Source: RHKX01 sp041393495
GTDB lineage: Bacteria; Actinomycetota; Thermoleophilia; Solirubrobacterales; 70-9
DNA: 64,000 nt
NCBI GenBank assembly: GCA_041393495.1
Contig: JAWKKA010000008.1
Span: 62,001-126,000 of the forward strand
Direction of reading: 5' to 3'
A model generated the notes under the pieces. It did not search any database. It had not been told where the DNA came from and was given only the letters and a program-made list of their open reading frames with translations. The first letter of the stretch is position 1. Every line of letters begins with the position of its first letter. Below are positions 51,931 to 59,982 of this stretch, piece by piece. The position numbers were made by a program, and so were the translations under genes.

Positions 51931-52878
51931 TCAGCCGAGCACTTCGCGGCGGGCCCGCTCGGCGGCCTGCTCGGCCTCGCGGGCGGCGCGGAGGCGTGCC
52001 TCCCTCGCCACCTCCTCGCGGCGCTCCTCGGCCTCGGCCTCGGCCTGCTTGGCCAGTCGCGCCCCCTCGAGCTCGGCCTCGCGGGCGGCGCGCTGTCGCG
52101 CCTTCTCGCCACTGACCAGCGCCTCGCGCTTGAGCTTCTCCATCTCGCCGGCGAGCTTGCGCTCCGCCTCGGCCTTGGCCCGCCGCTCGGTCTCGTCGGC
52201 GAGGCGCTCGGCGAGGTTCTTGAGCCGGGCCTCGGCGAGGTTGAGCTTGCCCTCGACCTCCTTGCGGACCTCGACCTCGGCGGCGAGCTTGCGGCGACCG
52301 TCCTCGCGAACCCGCTCCAGCTCGTCCTCGAAGCCGTCCTCCCGCTTGGCGATCCGCGCGTCGAGCTCACGGGCGCGATGCTCGATCCCCTCCTCGAGCT
52401 GCCTGCGACGCGCCTCGATGTCGGTCTCGGCCTTGCGCCGGCGCAGCTCCATGCGCTCCTCGAGCTCGGCCTTGCGATCCTTCAACTCGGTGCTGATCCG
52501 CTCGGCGCCCTCGGCCTTCATCGCCGCGATCGCCTCCTTGAGCTTCTTCTCGGCGCGGGCCCGGAGCTCCTTCCGGCTCTCCTCGACCTGCTCGCCGTAG
52601 GCCTTCTCGGCCGCCTCGATCCGCTCCGCGGCCGACTGCTCGGCACGGTCGGCACGGGCGACCGCGGCGTCGCGCTCGGCGACAGCACGGCGAGCGATCG
52701 ATTCGGCGCCGGAAGCCCGCAGCGCCGACTCGCGAGCCTCGGCGGCAACCCTCTCGACCTCGGTCGTGAGCGCCGCCACGTCGTCGGAGCGGGCCCGCTC
52801 GACCTCCTCCTGGACCGCGTCGGTGGCGGCGCGCGCCCGCTCGGTCCCGGCGGGTTGGTCGTTGCCGCTCGATTCCAT
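51931..52878 (-). CDS. long coiled-coil protein
   Basis: A 315-residue, highly charged protein made almost entirely of Ala/Glu/Arg/Lys heptads (e.g. RARAEKKLKEAIAAMKAEGAERISTELKDRKAELEERMELRRRKAETDIEARRRQLEEG). It resembles myosin-like/tropomyosin-like coiled coils such as DivIVA-related or cytoskeletal proteins, but no defined domain can be named. ATG 52878 has GGAGG upstream (GGAGGATCTG). It is followed by the repeat block and glnB on the other strand. Confidence 0.82.
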   Translation of the reverse strand: MESSGNDQPAGTERARAATDAVQEEVERARSDDVAALTTEVERVAAEARESALRASGAESIARRAVAERDAAVARADRAEQSAAERIEAAEKAYGEQVEESRKELRARAEKKLKEAIAAMKAEGAERISTELKDRKAELEERMELRRRKAETDIEARRRQLEEGIEHRARELDARIAKREDGFEDELERVREDGRRKLAAEVEVRKEVEGKLNLAEARLKNLAERLADETERRAKAEAERKLAGEMEKLKREALVSGEKARQRAAREAELEGARLAKQAEAEAEERREEVAREARLRAAREAEQAAERARREVLG

Positions 52879-52945
52879 CAGATCCTCCACTCCGCGCCGT
52901 CGAGCCTACCCATTGCCGCGCGATCCGGCATCTCCGCGGTCGAGC

Positions 52946-53167
52946 TCACGGCTTCATCCGCGGCGCCGGCCCGTCGTAGCTCAGCGCGACGACGATCGCG
53001 AGGATCGAGCTGACCGTGACGAACAGGATCGCAGCCGCCAGCAGCTTCGGCATCTTCGCGGCGTGCGCGTAGATCCCGACGAGGAAGCCGGCCCCGATCA
53101 TCAGCGCGTAGGGACCCGCCTCGTCGCCGAAGGCGGCAACGAGGGTTGCGACCACGGATGGGCTCAC
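52946..53167 (-). CDS. small two-helix membrane protein
   Basis: A 73-residue protein with two hydrophobic stretches (PYALMIGAGFLVGIYAHAAKM and LLAAAILFVTVSSILAIVVALSY). It begins MSPSVVATLVAAFGDEAG. It is divergent from the MoxR gene with a 22-base gap and stands alone; no function can be assigned. Confidence 0.65.
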   Translation of the reverse strand: MSPSVVATLVAAFGDEAGPYALMIGAGFLVGIYAHAAKMPKLLAAAILFVTVSSILAIVVALSYDGPAPRMKP

Positions 53168-53189
53168 GCCGCCATTATCATCGACCCGA

Positions 53190-54152
53190 GTGAGCCCCCC
53201 ACCCTCACCCGGCGCGGCGGCCGGCCCCGAGCAACCGGAGGGGGCCGGGCTCGAGGCGACCCGTGAGGCGCTCGGGCAGGCCGGCTACCTGGCCGACGAC
53301 GCGACCGCCCTCGTCTCCCATCTCGCCCAGCGGCTCGGCAAGCCGGTACTGGTCGAGGGCCCCGCCGGCGTCGGCAAGACGGAGCTCGCGAAGGCCCTCT
53401 CGCGGGCCACCGGGCGCGAGCTGATCCGCCTGCAGTGCTACGAGGGCCTCGATGAGGCGAAGGCGCTGTACGAGTGGAACTACCGCAAGCAGCTCCTGCG
53501 GATCCAGGCCGAGGCGGTATCCGCCGGGCCCGGCGAGGCCGCTCCGGCCGGCGACGCCGTGATGGAGGACATCTTCGGCGAGGAGTTCCTGCTGACGCGG
53601 CCACTGCTCGCCGCGATCGCCTCGACCACGCCGGTCGTCCTGCTGATCGACGAGATCGACAAGACCGACCAGGAGTTCGAGGCGATGCTGCTCGAGGTCC
53701 TCTCCGACTTCCAGATCTCGATCCCCGAGCTCGGCGTCGTCGAGGCGCAGTCGATGCCGCTCGTGCTGCTCACCTCGAACAACTCGCGCGAGCTGACCGA
53801 GGCGCTGAAGCGGCGCTGCCTGTATCTGTGGCTCGACTACCCGGCGAGCGATCGCGAGGTCGAGATCGTCCGCCTCCACGCGCCCGAGCTCGACGAGGAG
53901 CTCGCGCGGCGGCTCGTCGAGATCGTCGGCATGGTCCGCGAGCTCGACCTCAAGAAGCCTCCCTCGATCGCCGAGTCGATCGACTGGGCCCGGGCGCTGC
54001 TCCTGCTCGGCGCCGACCAGATCGACGCCGACACCTTCACCAAGACGATGAGCATCATCGTCAAGCACCGGACCGACCTCGACCTCGTCGCCGAGCGGGT
54101 CGGGATGCGCCTGCCCGCCGCCCGTGCGGAGACCGAGGGCGTGCCGCGCTGA
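53190..54152 (+). CDS. MoxR-family AAA+ ATPase
   Basis: A 320-residue MoxR/CoxD-type ATPase: Walker A LVEGPAGVGKTELAKAL, the IQCYEGLDEAKALYEWNYRKQLLRIQ segment specific to the group acting with VWA partners (CoxD/CoxE-type), Walker B VLLIDEIDKTDQEFEAMLLEVLSDFQI, and the sensor LTSNNSRELTEALKRRCLYLWLDYP. These ATPases work as chaperones for metal-centre insertion. The next gene, 7 bases later, encodes the VWA partner. Confidence 0.95.
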   Translation: MSPPPSPGAAAGPEQPEGAGLEATREALGQAGYLADDATALVSHLAQRLGKPVLVEGPAGVGKTELAKALSRATGRELIRLQCYEGLDEAKALYEWNYRKQLLRIQAEAVSAGPGEAAPAGDAVMEDIFGEEFLLTRPLLAAIASTTPVVLLIDEIDKTDQEFEAMLLEVLSDFQISIPELGVVEAQSMPLVLLTSNNSRELTEALKRRCLYLWLDYPASDREVEIVRLHAPELDEELARRLVEIVGMVRELDLKKPPSIAESIDWARALLLLGADQIDADTFTKTMSIIVKHRTDLDLVAERVGMRLPAARAETEGVPR

Positions 54153-54159
54153 CGGGCCC

Positions 54160-55542
54160 GTGGCGGCGCAGCACGATCTGATCGCCGACCAGCTCGTCTC
54201 CTTCTGCGGCGAGCTCCGCGGCGAGGGCCTCGCGATCGGCACCGCTGAGATCCTCGACGCGTTCGCCGCGGTCGAGCAGGTCCCCTGGACCGATCGGGCG
54301 CAGTTCCGCGAGGCGCTGGCGACGACGCTCGCCAAGTCGCAGGAGGACCGCCACCTCTTCGAGCGCGTCTTCGACCGCTGGTTCTTCCGGGCGGCCGAGC
54401 TCGAGGCGATCGGGCGCGAGGGGGCCGCGGAGGGCGAGGCGGCCGACCGCGGGCCCGGCGAGGCCGGCGGCGACGGCGAGCGAATCGACATCGACGAGCT
54501 GACCGAGATGATCCGCCAGGCGATCGCCGACGGCGACGAGACGCGGATGCGCGACCTCGCACAGCTCGCGGTCGCCGCGTTCGGCCGGCGCGGCGAGGGG
54601 TCGGGAGTCGTCGGCGTCGACGTCCAGCGGATCCGCCGCACGCTCGGCCTGACCCCGGGGACGAGCGCGCCGGACGGCGGCGCCGAGGACGTCGAGATCG
54701 ACCGCGACGGGGTCCGCCGGTTCGAGTCGCACCTGCGCCGCGAGCTCGAGCGGCGGCTGATCGAGCGGACCGGGAAGCTGCCGCCGGCACGTCCGCTCGC
54801 CGACCTCGACCGGGCGCTGCCGACGAACCCGACCCAGGACCTCGCCGCCGTCCACCGAGCGGTGATGATGCTGAAGCGACGCCTCGCGACGCTCGGCAAC
54901 GAGCGGCGCGGCCGACGCCGCGGCCGGGTCGTCGACGTGCGGCGGACGATGCGCGCCTCGCTGCAGACAGGTGGCGTCCCGTTGACGCTGCGCTACCGGC
55001 CGAAGCGTCCCCGGCGCCCGGAGATCTACGTCCTCTGTGACGTCTCGACCTCGGTCACCTCGGCGAGCGTGTTCTTCCTCAGCGTCCTCCATGCCCTCCA
55101 CGACTCGTTCCGCAAGCTCCGCAGCTTCGTCTTCATCGAGCGGATCAGCGAGGTCACCGAGACGTTCGAGCGCGAGCGCGACTTCCGGAAGATCAGCGAG
55201 CGGATCAGCCAGGACGGCGGCGTCGCCGACATCTCCGGCTACACCGACTACGGCCGCGTCTGGCTCGAGTTCCTCGAGGAGATCTCCGCCGACCTCGACC
55301 CGCGCTCGACCGTGATCGTCCTCGGCGACGCCCGCACGAACGGCCGCGACCCGCACGCCGCCGCCTTCGCGCAGCTCACCGAGCGCGCCGGGCGGACCTT
55401 CTGGCTGAACCCGGAGCCGCGCCTGTACTGGAACTACGGCGACTCGGTGATGGCCGCCTACGAGCCGCACACGACCGAGGCGTTCGAGTGCTGGACGACC
55501 AAGCACCTCGAGCACTTCGTCGACGTCGTCGCGCGACCGTAG
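54160..55542 (+). CDS. VWA-domain protein, CoxE-like partner of MoxR
   Basis: A 460-residue protein. The N-terminal ~250 residues are the CoxE-type region (DQLVSFCGELRGEGLAIGTAEILDAFAAVEQVPWTDRAQFREALATTLAKSQEDRHLFERVFDRWF), and the C-terminal part is a VWA domain with DVSTSV metal-ion adhesion site, ADISGYTDYGRVWLEFLEE, and VIVLGDARTN. It is translated after MoxR with a 7-base gap. No cox or other cofactor-enzyme genes are nearby, so the client is unknown. Confidence 0.94.
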   Translation: MAAQHDLIADQLVSFCGELRGEGLAIGTAEILDAFAAVEQVPWTDRAQFREALATTLAKSQEDRHLFERVFDRWFFRAAELEAIGREGAAEGEAADRGPGEAGGDGERIDIDELTEMIRQAIADGDETRMRDLAQLAVAAFGRRGEGSGVVGVDVQRIRRTLGLTPGTSAPDGGAEDVEIDRDGVRRFESHLRRELERRLIERTGKLPPARPLADLDRALPTNPTQDLAAVHRAVMMLKRRLATLGNERRGRRRGRVVDVRRTMRASLQTGGVPLTLRYRPKRPRRPEIYVLCDVSTSVTSASVFFLSVLHALHDSFRKLRSFVFIERISEVTETFERERDFRKISERISQDGGVADISGYTDYGRVWLEFLEEISADLDPRSTVIVLGDARTNGRDPHAAAFAQLTERAGRTFWLNPEPRLYWNYGDSVMAAYEPHTTEAFECWTTKHLEHFVDVVARP

Positions 55543-55561
55543 CGCCCCGCTCGGTGAGAGC

Positions 55562-55607
55562 CGCTGGGGTGGTGCACGACGGGCATCCGGCGCAAGCCGC
55601 CCCAGCG
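55562..55607. repeat. 46-nt palindromic intergenic element (plus orientation)
   Basis: CGCTGGGG (55562-55569) and CCCCAGCG (55600-55607) bracket 30 bases that keep the family core CGnCGG-N5-CGnC. It lies 20 bases downstream of the VWA gene and about 100 bases before the TPP riboswitch. Confidence 0.85.
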
Positions 55608-55704
55608 CAGCCGCCACGTGCCGAGCGCTCGCGGACCCGTTCCGGCGCCGAGCTGGGTCACGCCGTGGCCGGGACCGATCACCCGGCTATGATCGGTCCC
55701 GTCA

Positions 55705-55800
55705 AGGGGTGCTCGCGGGCAGCGGGCTGAGATAGCGTCTCCGGGACCTCCCCGCCCGGCGCTGACCCTCCGAACCTGTGCGGTAATGCGCGCGAAGGGA
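55705..55800 (+). ncRNA. TPP (thi-box) riboswitch
   Basis: The conserved thi-box segments occur in order: GGGGTGCTCGCGGGCAGC, GGCTGAGATA, GACCCTCCGAACCTGTGCGG and TAATGCGCGCGAAGGGA. Thiamine pyrophosphate binding would stop expression of the ABC importer that follows. The AATGC in the aptamer holds an ATG at 55786 that is in frame with the next gene, but this ATG is a conserved aptamer residue and probably not a start. Confidence 0.94.
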
Positions 55801-55884
55801 AAGATCGCCATCGCCGAGAGGCTCTCAGCAGCGGCTCCCGCGGGCGCCGAGAAGGACCCCGCCGAGCTCACGGCGCCTGCCGCC

Positions 55885-56628
55885 GTGCGGATCGCCGGCA
55901 TCCGTCACCGCTACGGCGCGACCGAGGTCCTCGCCGGCATCGACCTCGAGGTGGCAGCCGGCGAGACCGTCGCCCTCGTCGGCCCGTCGGGATGCGGGAA
56001 GTCGACCCTGCTGGAGCTCGTCGGCGGCCTTCAGGACCTGCAGGCGGGCACGATCGCGATCGCCGGGCGCGACTCGGCCGCGGCCCGCACCGCCCGCTCG
56101 ACCTGGATGCCGCAGAGCGACATGCTGCTGCCCTGGAAGAGCGCCGCCGACAACGCGGCGCTGGCGCTCCGGCTCGCGGGCGGCGACCGCGCCGGCAGCC
56201 GGCGCCGGGCGGCGGCGATGCTCGACCGCCTCGGGCTCGCCGGCTTCACCGGCCGCCGACCCGACGCGCTCTCCGGCGGCATGCGCCAACGGGTCGCGTT
56301 CGCGCGGACGCTCCTCGCCGGCACCCCGGTGCTGCTCCTCGACGAGCCGCTCGCGGCGCTCGACGCGATCACCCGCGCCGAGCTGCAGACGTGGCTGCGG
56401 GACACCCTCGCCGACGAGGCGCGCAGCACCCTGCTCGTCACCCACGACGTCGAGGAGGCGCTCTACGTCGCCGACCGCGCCGTGATCCTCTCGCCGCGGC
56501 CCGCTCGCGTCACCGCCATCGTCGACTCGCCGCCGGCACCGCCCGGCAGCCGCGCCGATGCGATCAGCGCTCCCGCGTTCGTCGCCGCCCGGGCGGCGGC
56601 GCTCGACGCGCTCGGAGGCACGGGATGA
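55885..56628 (+). CDS. thiZ: ABC ATPase of thiamine-precursor importer (ThiZ-like)
   Basis: A nitrate/taurine/thiamine-precursor-type ABC ATPase with Walker A GPSGCGKST, STWMPQSDMLLPWKSAADNAALAL (typical Q-loop of this group), signature LSGGMRQRVAFARTLL and Walker B VLLLDEPLAALDAIT, then THDVEEALYVADRAVIL. The start is uncertain: ATG 55786 lies in the TPP aptamer; GTG 55885 (VRIAGIRHRYG) gives the usual family length and leaves 84 bases of expression platform. It overlaps the permease start by ATGA. Confidence 0.88.
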   Translation: MRIAGIRHRYGATEVLAGIDLEVAAGETVALVGPSGCGKSTLLELVGGLQDLQAGTIAIAGRDSAAARTARSTWMPQSDMLLPWKSAADNAALALRLAGGDRAGSRRRAAAMLDRLGLAGFTGRRPDALSGGMRQRVAFARTLLAGTPVLLLDEPLAALDAITRAELQTWLRDTLADEARSTLLVTHDVEEALYVADRAVILSPRPARVTAIVDSPPAPPGSRADAISAPAFVAARAAALDALGGTG

Positions 56629-57425
56629 GCCGGCGCGATCCGGTACTGCGTCTGTGGCCGGCGGCGCTCGTCGTCGCCGCCCTGCTCGGCGCCTGGCAGC
56701 TCGCCGCCTCGAGCGGCACCCTCGCCGGCGCGCTCGGCCTCGACTCGTTCCTGGTCCCCTCGCCGGCGCAGATCGGCGCATCGCTGTGGGAGGACCGGGA
56801 CCTGCTCGCCGACAACGCCTGGGTGACGCTCCAGGAGGTCCTCGCCGGGTTCGCTGTCGCGCTGGTGCTCGGCGTCGCGACTGCGACCGCGCTGCACCTC
56901 TCGCCGCTCGTCCGGCGGATCTCCTACCCGCTCGTGGTCGCATCGCAGACGATCCCGGTGATCGTGATCGCGCCCGTGCTCGTCGTCTGGTTCGGGTTCG
57001 GGATCGGCCCGAAGATCGCGATCATCGCGCTGATCTGCTTCTTCCCGATCGCGGTCAATGCCCTCGACGGCCTCGCAACCGTCCCGGCCGACCAGCGCAA
57101 GCTGATGCGCTCGCTGGGCGCCAGCCGGCTCCGGGTTCTGACCGTGCTCGAGGCGCCGACCGCCCTCCCCTACGCGCTCAGCGGCGCCAAGATCGCCGCC
57201 GCGGTCGCGGTGATCGGCGCCGTCTTCGGCGAGTGGGCCGGCGCCAACGACGGACTCGGCCATCTGATGCTGGTCGACAACGCGCAGCTCGAGGTGCCGC
57301 GGCTGTTCGCGGCGATGGTCTGGCTCTCGGCGATGGCGATCGCGCTGTTCGCGCTGCTGGGCCTGATCGAGCGCCGGATCGCCTGGTGGGGGGAGCCGCG
57401 GCGCGGCGACGGGAGCCGGCGGTGA
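56625..57425 (+). CDS. thiX: ABC permease of thiamine-precursor importer (ThiX-like)
   Basis: A 266-residue permease with about six helices (PAALVVAALLGAWQLAAS, EVLAGFAVALVLGVATATALHL, YPLVVASQTIPVIVIAPVLVVWFGFGIG, KIAIIALICFFPIAVNALDGL, ...). The EAA-type loop LMRSLGASRLRVLTVLEAPTALPYALSGAKIAAAVAVIGAVFGEW contacts the ATPase. It has the SsuC/ThiX pattern. ATG 56625 overlaps the ATPase stop; its own stop overlaps the next gene's GTG. Confidence 0.93.
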   Translation: MSRRDPVLRLWPAALVVAALLGAWQLAASSGTLAGALGLDSFLVPSPAQIGASLWEDRDLLADNAWVTLQEVLAGFAVALVLGVATATALHLSPLVRRISYPLVVASQTIPVIVIAPVLVVWFGFGIGPKIAIIALICFFPIAVNALDGLATVPADQRKLMRSLGASRLRVLTVLEAPTALPYALSGAKIAAAVAVIGAVFGEWAGANDGLGHLMLVDNAQLEVPRLFAAMVWLSAMAIALFALLGLIERRIAWWGEPRRGDGSRR

Positions 57426-58456
57426 GGGTGCGGGCCGCGGCGCGACGGCGGACTCCGGCGGTGAGGGCGCGGGCCGCGGCGCTCGTCTGCGCGCTGCTGG
57501 CGACCCTCGCCGCCGGCTGCGGCGGCGGTGGTGACGGCGGCGGCGAGCGCTTCGACCTCGTCCTCGACTTCTACGTCAACCCCGACCATGCCGGGATCTA
57601 CACCGCCCTCGACCGCGGCTACTTCGCCGACGCCGGCCTCGACGTCGATCCCCAGGTCCCCTCCGATCCCGCGGCGCCGATCAAGCAGGTCGCCGCGGGC
57701 CGCGCCGACCTCGCGATCTCCTACGAGCCCGAGGTCGTGCTCGCCCGTGACCAGGGACTCGACGTCGTCGCGGTGGCGGCGCTCGTCAACGGGCCGCTGA
57801 CCTCGCTGATCTCGTTGCCCGAGGCGGGCATCGAGTCAGCGGCCGACCTCGCCGGCAAGACGGTCGTCACCGCCGGGATCCCCTACCAGGCCGCCTACCT
57901 CGACACGATCCTCGCGCGGGCCGGGGTCGATCCCGATTCCGTCGACCAGGTCGACGTCGGCTTCAACCTGATGCAGCCGCTGATCGCCGGGCGCGCCGAC
58001 GCGATGTTCGGCGGCTTTCTCAACGTCGAGGGCGTCGACCTGGCCGAGCGCGGGCTCGACCCGCGCGTCGTCCCGGTCGACCGACTCGGCGTCCCGACCT
58101 ACGACGAGCTCGTCCTCGTCGCCGACGCCGACCGGCTCGCCTCCGACCCCGAGCCGATCCGCGAGTTCATCGCCGCCCTCGAGCGGGGCACGTACGCGGC
58201 GGCCGACGACCCCCGGGCGGCGACCGACGCGGTCGTCGCCGCCGGCAACGGGCTCGACCCGGAGCTGACCCGGGCCGAGGTCGACAAGACCCTGCCGCGC
58301 CTGCTGCCGCCCGGCGATCAGCCCTTCGGCTGGATGGACCCGGCGCGCTGGCAACGCTTCGCCGACTACCTCCACGACGCCAGCCAGATCGACTCGGCAC
58401 CGCGCGCCGCCAACCTGCTCACGAACGACCTGCTGCCGCCGGCGCGGGGGGATTGA
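57422..58456 (+). CDS. thiY: NMT1/THI5-like substrate-binding lipoprotein (ThiY-like)
   Basis: A 344-residue lipoprotein: a basic leader and RAAALVCALLATLAAGCGGGG with the lipobox Cys, then FDLVLDFYVNPDHAGIYTALDRGYFADAGLDVDPQVPSDPAAPIKQVAAGRADLAISYEPEVVLARDQGLDVVAVAALVNGPLTSLISL, a standard NMT1/THI5 pattern for pyrimidine precursor binding. With the TPP riboswitch upstream this supports uptake of a thiamine pyrimidine precursor. GTG 57422 overlaps the permease stop; a second GTG at 57461 sits in a repeated GGTGAGGGYGCGGGCCGCGG stretch and is an alternative start. Confidence 0.9.
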   Translation: MRVRAAARRRTPAVRARAAALVCALLATLAAGCGGGGDGGGERFDLVLDFYVNPDHAGIYTALDRGYFADAGLDVDPQVPSDPAAPIKQVAAGRADLAISYEPEVVLARDQGLDVVAVAALVNGPLTSLISLPEAGIESAADLAGKTVVTAGIPYQAAYLDTILARAGVDPDSVDQVDVGFNLMQPLIAGRADAMFGGFLNVEGVDLAERGLDPRVVPVDRLGVPTYDELVLVADADRLASDPEPIREFIAALERGTYAAADDPRAATDAVVAAGNGLDPELTRAEVDKTLPRLLPPGDQPFGWMDPARWQRFADYLHDASQIDSAPRAANLLTNDLLPPARGD

Positions 58457-58480
58457 GCCCGGGGGGCGCCGGATTCGGCC

Positions 58481-58590
58481 TGTGCGCCCCGGGGGCCAGG
58501 CCGCCCCGGCTCGTGCGCCTCGGGGCCAGGCCGCCCCGGCTCGTGCGCCTCGGGGCCAGGCCGCCCCGGCCCATGCGGACCCGGTGCACC
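58481..58590. repeat. 30-bp tandem repeat downstream of thiY
   Basis: The unit containing GCTCGTGCGCCTCGGGGCCAGG (positions 58501-58530 and 58531-58560) is exact twice, with partial copies on both sides (from 58481 and to about 58590). It fills the 142-base gap between the convergent thiY and AlkA-like genes and could form GC hairpins. Confidence 0.8.
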
Positions 58591-58598
58591 CCGGGGCG

Positions 58599-59594
58599 TC
58601 AGGCCGCCTCGTAATCCGGGTTCGGCGGGTGGTAGGCGAGCCTCGGGCGCTCGCGCAGCGCATCACCGAGGCCGACCAGCGCGAATCGGCCCGCGAGGCC
58701 GCGGAACGGCTGATACCCCAGGAAGTACTCCTCGACCTCGGCGACGGTCGCGCGGCGACCGAGGTTCGCGAGGTGGCCGACGAGCTTCAGGTAGGCGAGG
58801 TCGCCCGCCGGCAGCGAGTCGAAATCGCCGCGGCCGGTGAGCGCGAGCACCTGCATCGTCCAGGGACCGATCTCGCTGATCGCCCGCAGGCGCTTGTCGC
58901 CCGCCGGATCGGCGGGCTCGCAGCGTCCCGCGGCGATCTCGCGCGCCGCCTTCGTCAGCGCCAGCGCGCGCTTCGGCGCGAGCCCCGCGGCGGCGAGCTC
59001 GGCCGGCGCCAGGGCGGCGACCGCGGCTGGTCCGGGGACGTCGGCGAGCGGGCGGGCGCGGTCGCCGAAGCTCAGCGCCGGGCCCCAGCGACGGATGATC
59101 CGGCGCTGGATCGCCAGCGCCTCGCGGGACTCGATGAGCTGCGCGGTGACCGCCCAGGCGAACGCCTCCCAGGCGTTCGGGGTGCGCTTGACCCGGTACC
59201 CCGGCATCCGCCGGATCAGGGGCCGCAGCAGCGGGTCGGAGCGGAAGCGCCGCATGAACGGGCGCATGTCGTCGTCGACCCCGAGGGCGTGCCGGATCCG
59301 CTCGACCGCGACCTCGAGCTCGGTGGTTCCCGCCCGCTCCCGCCCGCCGGGCGGCAGCCAGGACTCCGGCGCCGGCATCGCGGCGATCGCCACCGCGCCG
59401 CCGCCCGCCTCCCAGGCGCGCGTCAGGACCGGTCGCCCGGCGACGTGGAGGAACCGCTCGTAGACGCCGTCGCGACAGCGGGCGACCGTGTCGGGAAAGC
59501 GGCGGCCGCGCGGGAAGCGGTACGGGCCCCGGGGATGCACCTCGACGACCAGCGACCCGCCCGGCCCGCGGGTCAGCCGATCTGACCGCGGCAT
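58599..59594 (-). CDS. AlkA-like DNA-3-methyladenine glycosylase (HhH-GPD)
   Basis: A 331-residue base-excision glycosylase. The N-terminal ~120 residues are the AlkA N domain (GPYRFPRGRRFPDTVARC...); then the helix-hairpin-helix GPD core: WEAFAWAVTAQLIESREALAIQRRIIRRWGP, ISEIGPWTMQVLALTGRGDFDSLPAGDLAYLKLVGHL, with the catalytic Asp in PAGDLAYLK. ATG 59594 overlaps the stop of the upstream small gene (TGATG), so the two are coupled. Confidence 0.92.
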   Translation of the reverse strand: MPRSDRLTRGPGGSLVVEVHPRGPYRFPRGRRFPDTVARCRDGVYERFLHVAGRPVLTRAWEAGGGAVAIAAMPAPESWLPPGGRERAGTTELEVAVERIRHALGVDDDMRPFMRRFRSDPLLRPLIRRMPGYRVKRTPNAWEAFAWAVTAQLIESREALAIQRRIIRRWGPALSFGDRARPLADVPGPAAVAALAPAELAAAGLAPKRALALTKAAREIAAGRCEPADPAGDKRLRAISEIGPWTMQVLALTGRGDFDSLPAGDLAYLKLVGHLANLGRRATVAEVEEYFLGYQPFRGLAGRFALVGLGDALRERPRLAYHPPNPDYEAA

Positions 59595-59923
59595 CAGCGA
59601 CCGAGCAGGTGAACGTCGACGAGGAACGAGCGGCTTGCGACCACCTCGCGATCGCCCCGCAGCCGGCCCCGGCGGACGGCGCGGCGGGCACGACTCCCGG
59701 TCACGGCCCGGGCGGCGCTGACCGCCGCCACGGTCGCGGCGCCGGCAGCGATACCACCCGCAGCGACGACCGCCATCGTCCTGATCTCGCCGCGCCAGGC
59801 GGTCAGCTCGGACGGCGTGCGGCGTGCCGGCAGCGCCCGGACGGGCCCGGCGCCGGGATCCGCTTCGCCCGCGGCGAGCGGCTCCTCGATCGCCTCCGCT
59901 TCGACCACCGACCCAGTGCTCAT
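59594..59923 (-). CDS. small single-helix membrane protein upstream of the glycosylase
   Basis: A 109-residue protein, starting MSTGSVVEAEAIEEPLAAGEAD, with an Ala-rich helix (RTMAVVAAGGIAAGAATVAAVSAARAVTG) and an Arg-rich tail ending in GDREVVASRSFLVDVHLLGR. Its stop overlaps the glycosylase ATG by one base. Function unknown. It is divergent from the oxoamine synthase gene. Confidence 0.68.
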   Translation of the reverse strand: MSTGSVVEAEAIEEPLAAGEADPGAGPVRALPARRTPSELTAWRGEIRTMAVVAAGGIAAGAATVAAVSAARAVTGSRARRAVRRGRLRGDREVVASRSFLVDVHLLGR

Positions 59924-59982
59924 CGCCCGTCAGTCTACGCACCGCCCCGGCGCCGCGGCGCCCGCAGTGGGACACTTCGGGC

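Noticed and set aside
51437..52600. Plus-strand open frames across the glnB repeat block
   Set aside because: They translate the GC repeats and the complement of the coiled-coil gene; no ribosome site or domain.
55786..55788. ATG as the start of the thiamine-importer ATPase
   Set aside because: It is part of the conserved TPP aptamer (AATGC), so it is not likely to be a start.
58481..58590. CRISPR array
   Set aside because: The repeats are directly adjacent (no unique spacers) and no cas genes are present; the same applies to the arrays at 9685 and 51627.
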